Source: Hevea brasiliensis (lineage: Eukaryota; Streptophyta; Magnoliopsida; Malpighiales; Euphorbiaceae). From it: a stretch of DNA of 64,000 nucleotides. Shown in pieces: positions 58,248 through 64,000 of the stretch. The stretch is from the NCBI RefSeq assembly GCF_030052815.1, contig NC_079495.1, forward strand, positions 114,907,795 to 114,971,794. The letters are read 5' to 3'. The notes under the pieces are model-generated. The model was not told where the DNA came from, ran no database searches, and saw only the letters and a list, made by a program, of their open reading frames with translations. Position 1 is the stretch's first letter. The number at the start of each line of letters is the position of its first letter. The translations under genes were made by a program, and so were the position numbers.

Positions 58248-61200
58248 GTCAATAGCTCATTGACTGCTGCTCGGGCACGACTTCATAATGCTAGGGAAGA
58301 ACGAGAACAGTTTGATGAAGCCAGTAATCAGATTATTATTCACTTGAAAGCCAGGGTCTGTTTGATTTTATCCATTCTAGGTGCCATTGTGTGATAAGCA
58401 TTAAAATCTAAGTTGTGCAGCTGATTATGGACCCTTTTTATTCTATGTAAGAATTTCCTATCAAAATTCCTTGATTTGCAGGAGGATGAGCTCTCAAGAT
58501 CGATTTCTTCATGCAGAGTAGAAGCAGATGTCGTCAATACATGGATACATTTTCTAGAAGACACCTGGAGCCTACACACTACATATATTGAGCAAAAACA
58601 GAAGCAGGTCAAGTATGTTCACTTACTTTCCATCAGTCTACTAATGAATTTTGGGATAGAAATCTTTCTAAAAGTAAAAGAATGAGATCGATATTTTAGT
58701 CTTTTCTTTCTTTGGAGGTGGGGACTTAATGACCAAATAAAAAATCTAATTCTTGGTCCAATTTGCAATTATGGCTGAGCATTTTAATTGGGTCAATTGT
58801 ATACAGAATCTTGCATGCTAGCATCAATTATGGCCAAAACTGGAAAAACATGTGCCCAATTCTCAATTTATTGACATGGCATATTTTTTATTTATAAAAA
58901 ATTGAGATAAGCACTTTTTTTTAAGGGAAGGATAGAATGGTAAAGAGAGATGATGCAATAAAAAGAAATCCAGACTTTTCATTTCTTATATTCTTATTTT
59001 TAAAATATTTAATAATTTTTTAGGGTCTTAAATTGTAATATATTATATTAGATGCTAATATGCTAATGTGAATATATTTTTTAACAAAATGTGTGTTTTA
59101 GTAATTTTTGTCCCCGTGGTTCTTAACATCTCTATGCTTTAGTGCCTAAATTGTTATGTAATTGAAATACTGTAGCCCATCATATGTTGATGGTAGTGTA
59201 AGGACTAAATTAACAAATTTTGAAAGTGAAGCAAAATGTATAGTGGTAAATCTCAAGGTGTTTTTGTTAATTTACCTTGCAAATTTGACCAAAAGTTTTC
59301 CTTTTCTTCCGTTCATTAACCTTTTCATTTTAGGATTTTTTTCTTACCTAGGTCCAGTCCAACGTAGACCCAAGACATAACTTTTATAGTGAGATTTACC
59401 TATTAAATACATAGATCTCACATGTTTGTGTCTTATATTCATGTTAGATCGGGTCTAAGCAAGTTTTTTATGTTTTTGTTTCCTGTATTGATTTGTTGAT
59501 ATTGTGTTTCCTTGTATTTAATAAATTTTTCCTACATATGCATGCTCAAGTGCTGAGTTGGAGAGATATGGAGATTATTTTGTGAATTTGGTTGTTCATC
59601 TTCTTACATCTTACAAGGTATTGATATATTCATCAATCCTAAATGGTTCTTTTATATTGATATGCGCTCCAAATGCAAAGTTGTGAAATTTATTGACGTA
59701 TTTTTCTATTGGAATGCACACCATTCTTCTCTTATCAGGAACAGTTGGGGTCTTCCATCATCCATGTCAGAGGACTTGTTGGGGATTTGCATTCATGCCA
59801 ACGGTACTATAGTGTGTTTCTTTGAAATGTTTATCACTCAGTTAACTCAAACCTCAAACTGTTCTTTTACGTCAGGCCAGAAATAACACCTAGTGTAAAG
59901 GATGACGATTCAATAGTCAACCAAAGAAAAATTCTTGAAAAGGAATACCTGGATTTGGAAGGCAAGGTATGACTGTGTTCTCCCTTTTTTGTGATAATTA
60001 TATGAATGTGTTCTCTCTCTCATTTTGTGATAATTAAGACATTCTTTTGGCTATATTCCAGTATGAAATGACTAAGTGTTTAATTTCATCCTTGTACTTA
60101 TTGGGATGTTCAATTTAGTCCATTTTTAACTCTTTGTACAAATTAAACTAAATGTTTCAATTTAAACTGAATTTAGGCCCAAAATTAAAATTTCTAGGTT
60201 AAATTTCTTGATTTAGAATAAAAATCAAGAAATTCAATTTCTAGAAGCTAAATTTTTTGATTTCTTTATTTAGATCCAAAATCAAGCTCAATTTCTTTAT
60301 TTTTTTTTTTAATTTTTGGGCTAAATTTGGATTAAATTGAAACTGTTGGGCTACTTTGGCAAAAAGTTGAAAAGGGACTAAATTAAACATCCCAATATAT
60401 ACAAGGTGAATTGGCTTGTTTTGATGTTACAATTTCATTTGTTAGTTGAATTGTTAGCACTCTTTTCCCCGAACTTTTACGGCCTGTTTGGTTCAATTTT
60501 AAGATAAAATTCATCTTATTTGCAAATGAATTCAATGATAGAATTCATTTACAAATGGTTTTATTTGTTTGCTATATTTTATATTAAATGTGGAATTCAT
60601 TTCAATTGAAATGAATTTTTTTTGATATATAATGAGAGGAAATTTTGTCACTTGAAAAATATATAATTTTAACTTTGAAATTCATTGGCAAATTTTAACA
60701 ATTTTGATGGAATTTGGTTTGGTTATAATAAATTCCATGGAATTGATTATTAAGAATTTCAAATAAATTTTCATTTAAATCAAACATTAAAATTTTATAT
60801 TTATAAATAAATTTCACAAAATTTTATAAAATTTATTTATATCAAACACTATCTTAATGTGAGAGAGTAATTTTAATTGTGACATGTGAAAGAATTAAGA
60901 CCCTGTTTTGTTCAATTTTATTGTAAAATTCATTTGATTTGAAAATGAATTCCATGATAGATTTCATTTACAAAGAAATTTCTTTGTTTGGCATATTTTA
61001 TATTAAATATGGAATTCATTTCAAATGAAATGAATTTTAAGTTTGAAATAAATAAAATAAAATAAAATGATATATAATAGGAGGATAATTTTGTAACTTG
61101 AAATAGATATGATTTTAAGTTTGAAATTCATTTACAAATTTTATCAATTTTGATGAAATTTGATTTAATTATAATAAATTATATGGAGTTAATTATTAAG

Positions 61201-61975
61201 AATTTTAAATGAATTTTTATTTAAATTAAACATTACAATTTTAGATTTATAAATGAATTCCATAAAATTTTTGTGAAATTCATTTATACTAAACACTACC
61301 TTAGCGTTGTTTAAAATCCTTGTCCATTCTATTAATATTTTCCTACTTATTAACTTGATGGGATTTAACAACTTTTATGTGCAATTAGCTGGTCTTTAAT
61401 CTAAGGCTTTATCATCCTTTGATTCCATGATTGTCAGTTTTTAACCACCTTAAGCACAGTGTATGGTGTGAAAAAGCAGTATTACAGTGGAAATGAAGGT
61501 ATTTACAGGTATATTATGTTGTTTTTCTTTAAAATTGTCCCACATGCACCAATCCATTGTTCAATATATTGAAACACGACATTGAAATGATATACTTAAC
61601 ACTTGATTCAGGAAAGATGATGAAAGGATCAAGGAGCTATTTAATGCTCTTGAAAAATTGAAAGAGGAATTTGAATCCATTAAGAGACCAGTTTTGGAAG
61701 TTGAAAAGATACAAAGATCGCAGTCACCATCCAGTCCCCATGTCTGTCTATCCCCTAGTTCCAAGCAGGCATTTGAGACTGCACAAAACAAACATCACAA
61801 GAAAGGTAAATTATCCTTGCTTAATGGAAGAAAGTCACCAGCACTGGTGGAACTTGAACAGCTGGAGTCTGAACTTGGGAAAGATGACACAGATTATTTG
61901 ACAGATGAGATTGGTGAGTGGGAGTTTGATGCGCTTGAAAAGGAACTAAATGCGACCAGCTTGAAAAGGAACTAA
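58248..61975 (+). CDS. Exons 11-17 (C-terminal half) of the coiled-coil gene
   Basis: Exons: 58248-58355, 58482-58612, 59551-59617, 59739-59803, 59876-59966, 61438-61508 and 61612-61975. They join in frame and read, in order, VNSSLTAARARLHNAREERE, EDELSRSISSCRVEADVVNT, NAELERYGDYFVNLVVHLL, EQLGSSIIHVRGLVGDL, RPEITPSVKDDDSIVNQRK, FLTTLSTVYGVKKQYY and RKDDERIKELFNALEKLKEE. The region is helical and charged with heptad-like spacing. The last exon ends in an acidic stretch. A 26-bp tandem duplication at 61934-61985 replaces the expected stop and adds a short altered tail. This half cannot be reached by normal translation past exons 9-10. Confidence 0.78.
60089..60406. mobile_element. Foldback element in intron 15 (TTCAATTTAGTCC family), copy 2
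   Basis: Left arm CCTTGTACTTATTGGGATGT followed by TCAATTTAGTCC. Right arm, on the minus strand, CCTTGTATATATTGGGATGT followed by TTAATTTAGTCC. The inverted arms are about 40 bp and the interior pairs loosely too. It resembles a MULE-like or foldback non-autonomous element. The superfamily is not established because target duplications were not resolved. Confidence 0.7.
60481..61310. repeat. Two tandem copies of a roughly 400-bp MITE-like element
   Basis: The first copy, about 60481-60860, starts GGCCTGTTTGGTTCAATTTT and ends ATATCAAACACTATC. The second, about 60902-61310, starts CCCTGTTTTGTTCAATTTT and ends TACTAAACACTACC. They align along their whole length with moderate divergence. The GTTTGG start and CAAACA end are loosely inverted, as in MITEs commonly found in plant introns. 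Confidence 0.75.
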
Positions 61976-61985
61976 ATGCGACCAG
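61934..61985 (+). repeat. 26-bp tandem duplication at the end of the coiled-coil gene
   Basis: The unit CTTGAAAAGGAACTAAATGC plus GACCAG is present exactly twice (61934-61959 and 61960-61985). The second copy is followed by CTGA, which would have been the codon-end and stop in the unduplicated gene. Confidence 0.95.
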
Positions 61986-64000
61986 CTGACCATCAAGAAA
62001 TAGACCATATTTCTTGATTGTATGCATTTTCTTGACGTGACTGCATTAAGAAAAGCTGTTTTCCCCCCATCCTTTTTGAATAGGATGAAAGTGTTGTATG
62101 ATTACTGCCTGAATATCTAAACAGCTCCCCAAAAGCTGCAAGTTAAAAGGTGAGTTAACTGTGAAAGATGATGCTAGCAATTTGTATATCAATCACTATG
62201 TAAAATTTCTGGTTCCACAATATGCATATGTAGATACTTCTATACAAATGTGTATATTCCCATGTCAATGTATGATATGATTATTTTCATTTTCCTTTTT
62301 TTTTATTTTTTTTAATGCACTATCCTGTTTGGCCAATTTTTGTACGCAGAAAAAATGTTAGTCTTTGGTCATTTTCACATTGATGTTGTAGTTTCTAAGT
62401 ACAAATTCTGTGTATGTTCAATTGAAAGTCAAATTTTTAGATAAATTGAACATATTTTATAATAAAAATTCAAATAATGTTCAAGAAATTTTCAGGAATA
62501 TCTAAAGAAGTCTTTTACAAAAACAAATATCAACTTCAACATCAATTGAAATCATTACTATAATCCAATTGTTAGCAAATGAGTTATTCGTCATCTGCCT
62601 CGTCTTTACTAAGAATTAATTGATAACTATTAATAGTTATTCTTGAATGTCTTTGAACTTAACAATATAATATAAAATCTCTTAAATTTTAAAATTTTAT
62701 AGAGTAAAATTCTTTAACTTTTAATAGTCAATTTATACAATCTATAGTGGCAGTGATGTGGACAATTCTTTATTTTCTATGTGATAATGATAAAACTAAC
62801 TATGATTTTCTTTTACATATCGATCAAGCACTAGATATATAACAATTGATTAGATGGAATAACAATCGCCCATATTATCACACTTTAGATTGTCCATTTC
62901 AACGTTTTCATAAACGATTATGTAGAGTTAAAAGGATTTATTATATAAAATTTTAAATTTCAAGAATTTTAAATTATATTTTTAAGTTTAGGGACAACAG
63001 CTAAATTTTTGAAACAAATCTTGAAATTTGTTTGGAGTAATTGTAGTTAGGCTGCAAAACCTGTGGGTGGACCTTGAACTTTTTTCCTTTTCTTTTCTTC
63101 CAACTTTTGAAAAGTACAATCATTGGATTTGGAAGGACTCTGAGCCCGGTTGGCAGGTGACAATGGCACTTTGAAGAGATGTTTTGTTGCCAAAAGCAAA
63201 AAGAAGGGAAGAGAACTAGTGTGTGCATGTGTGGTACCTTACATCATCATCTACTTGGAAAAGCAGCAGTTTCCGAAAGTGATTCCACTGGGCTTAGCTT
63301 CAAACTTTTTCATGTTTGCAGAATGCAGAGACAATTTTTTTCAGCTTTCACGAGTACCCAGTAGCCAATCATGCATTTTTTTTGTGGGTGCGACTTTCAC
63401 CTCAGCCAATAACCCATTACCCACTTTACAAGTTGACAGTGTCCACAGCATATTATTTAGCATAGCCTTGGTTTTGGTCAGATACTCAGATGAGCATCAT
63501 GTGATCAGCTTGGTGCATGTGGTGCAGCATATACAACAATTCTATCTCATTCTCATACAAAGGCTTTATTGGCTTCCCAAAATAACCGACTTTTATATAT
63601 ATACAAGGAGGAGGACTTCCCTCGCAATCCGTGCACGCAGTAAAAAGACAGGAAATCCTTCAAAATGCAAAGAGCTGTGAAAGAACATGTCTAAATTTAT
63701 AATTTAACTTCAGTCAAATCAATTACAAATCTCCTGTTCATCTAAAATCATATTTTATTTTATATATTATGTAATATATAGGCTATTTATGAATTATATC
63801 TTTAGTATATAAGTGTCATACTGATTAATATTATTAATTTCTTTAACTTTAATATTATTAATTTTTTTAACTAAGTATCATAGGATATATTTTAATTTAA
63901 AAATTATTTTTTTTCCAAGGAATTATGTGTACCTCTTTAAATAAAAATTACTTTCAAATTCTGATGAAATTAACTTTACAGTTGATTCAAATTAACTTTA
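61976..64000. other. 3' flank and intergenic DNA to the window edge
   Basis: No coding sequence is supported. An open frame at 63150-63680 (176 codons) is unlike any family I know and has a codon pattern like its non-coding surroundings. A TATA-like TTTTATATATATACAAGG lies at 63591-63608, with a CCAAT-like AGCCAATAA at 63401, so a promoter for something beyond the right edge is possible. After 63700 the DNA is AT-rich. Confidence 0.5.
63591..63608 (+). promoter_or_regulatory. Possible core promoter (TATA box)
   Basis: TTTTATATATATACAAGG is a good plant TATA box with a downstream purine-rich stretch (GAGGAGGACTTCC). No coding sequence was seen in the remaining 400 bp, so it could only serve a gene with a long leader, an RNA gene, or nothing. 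Confidence 0.25.

Larger units (their letters stand above)
59967..61437 (+). other. Intron 15, filled by transposable elements
   Basis: The intron is 1471 bp. It contains a foldback element (60089-60406) and two tandem copies of another element (about 60481-60860 and 60902-61310), accounting for most of its length. The splice sites (GTATGA donor, TTGTCAG acceptor) remain intact. Confidence 0.7.
49038..61975 (+). pseudogene. Seventeen-exon gene for a conserved plant coiled-coil protein, damaged in exons 9-10
   Basis: Seventeen predicted exons total 1905 bp, about 634 residues if undamaged. The N-terminus is [16 protein letters not shown], followed by [28 protein letters not shown]. From memory this matches a single-copy, land-plant-conserved coiled-coil protein of unknown function, sometimes labelled myosin-heavy-chain-like. 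No enzyme motif, signal peptide or membrane segment is seen. All exon junctions keep frame except those around exons 9 and 10. There, indels and stop codons end the protein after about 304 residues. The gene may therefore be a pseudogene or encode an N-terminal half only. Assembly errors could explain the indels but not the two extra nonsense changes. Confidence 0.75.

Noticed and set aside
63150..63680. A 176-codon open frame
   Set aside because: No family resemblance, no supporting splice or codon signal, and low-complexity and hydrophobic runs as in its flanks.

Overview
The window is nuclear DNA from a plant, almost certainly a eudicot. It is AT-rich, its genes are split by introns or widely spaced, and most of it is transposable elements. 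A placement in or near Malpighiales/Euphorbiaceae is only an impression from the protein and repeat flavour. No rRNA, confident tRNA, CRISPR or prokaryotic-type operon was seen.

Layout. (1) 1-20159 is one nested block. A degenerate Ty1/copia element (copia-A, minus strand, 5' LTR at 19984-20159, 3' end outside the window) is split by a 15.4-kb Ty3/gypsy element of Ogre/Tat type (3439-18805, plus strand, target duplication GATAC). It is split again by a hAT-type non-autonomous element (610-1904, 8-bp duplication GATCTAAG), which itself carries an RTE-like LINE tail. (2) 21687-26817 is a second, complete but dead copia element (copia-B, minus strand, duplication ATACC). (3) 26823-32380 holds old repeats, a possible orphan gene exon (28056-28118) and a decayed L1-type LINE ending in a poly(A) tract near 32378. 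(4) 33947-35266 is an intact intronless gene for a GPR107-like seven-transmembrane protein (minus strand), with a sibling hAT element (35534-36528) upstream. (5) 36529-49037 is very AT-rich and gene-free, with foldback elements, a third hAT element (39311-39857) and microsatellites. (6) 49038-61975 is a 17-exon gene for a conserved plant coiled-coil protein. Exons 1-8 and 11-17 join in frame, but exons 9 and 10 carry frameshifts and stops, so this copy looks like a pseudogene or encodes a truncated protein. (7) 61976-64000 is intergenic.

The Ogre-type element is the richest object. Its 5.8-kb 5' LTR contains an antisense gene-like unit with its own TATA box and a short predicted intron. The sense side has an extra ORF1 before gag, a gag with a nonsense codon, a protease/G-patch region, and a 184-bp predicted intron whose removal joins protease to reverse transcriptase in frame. 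The element then stops abruptly. Reverse transcriptase is fused to the R-U5 part of a 3' LTR, so RNase H, integrase and the 3' U3 are missing.

The two cellular genes are unrelated and independently transcribed; nothing suggests they work together. Exon coordinates and domain calls were read by eye from the sequence and from remembered family features, with no database search.
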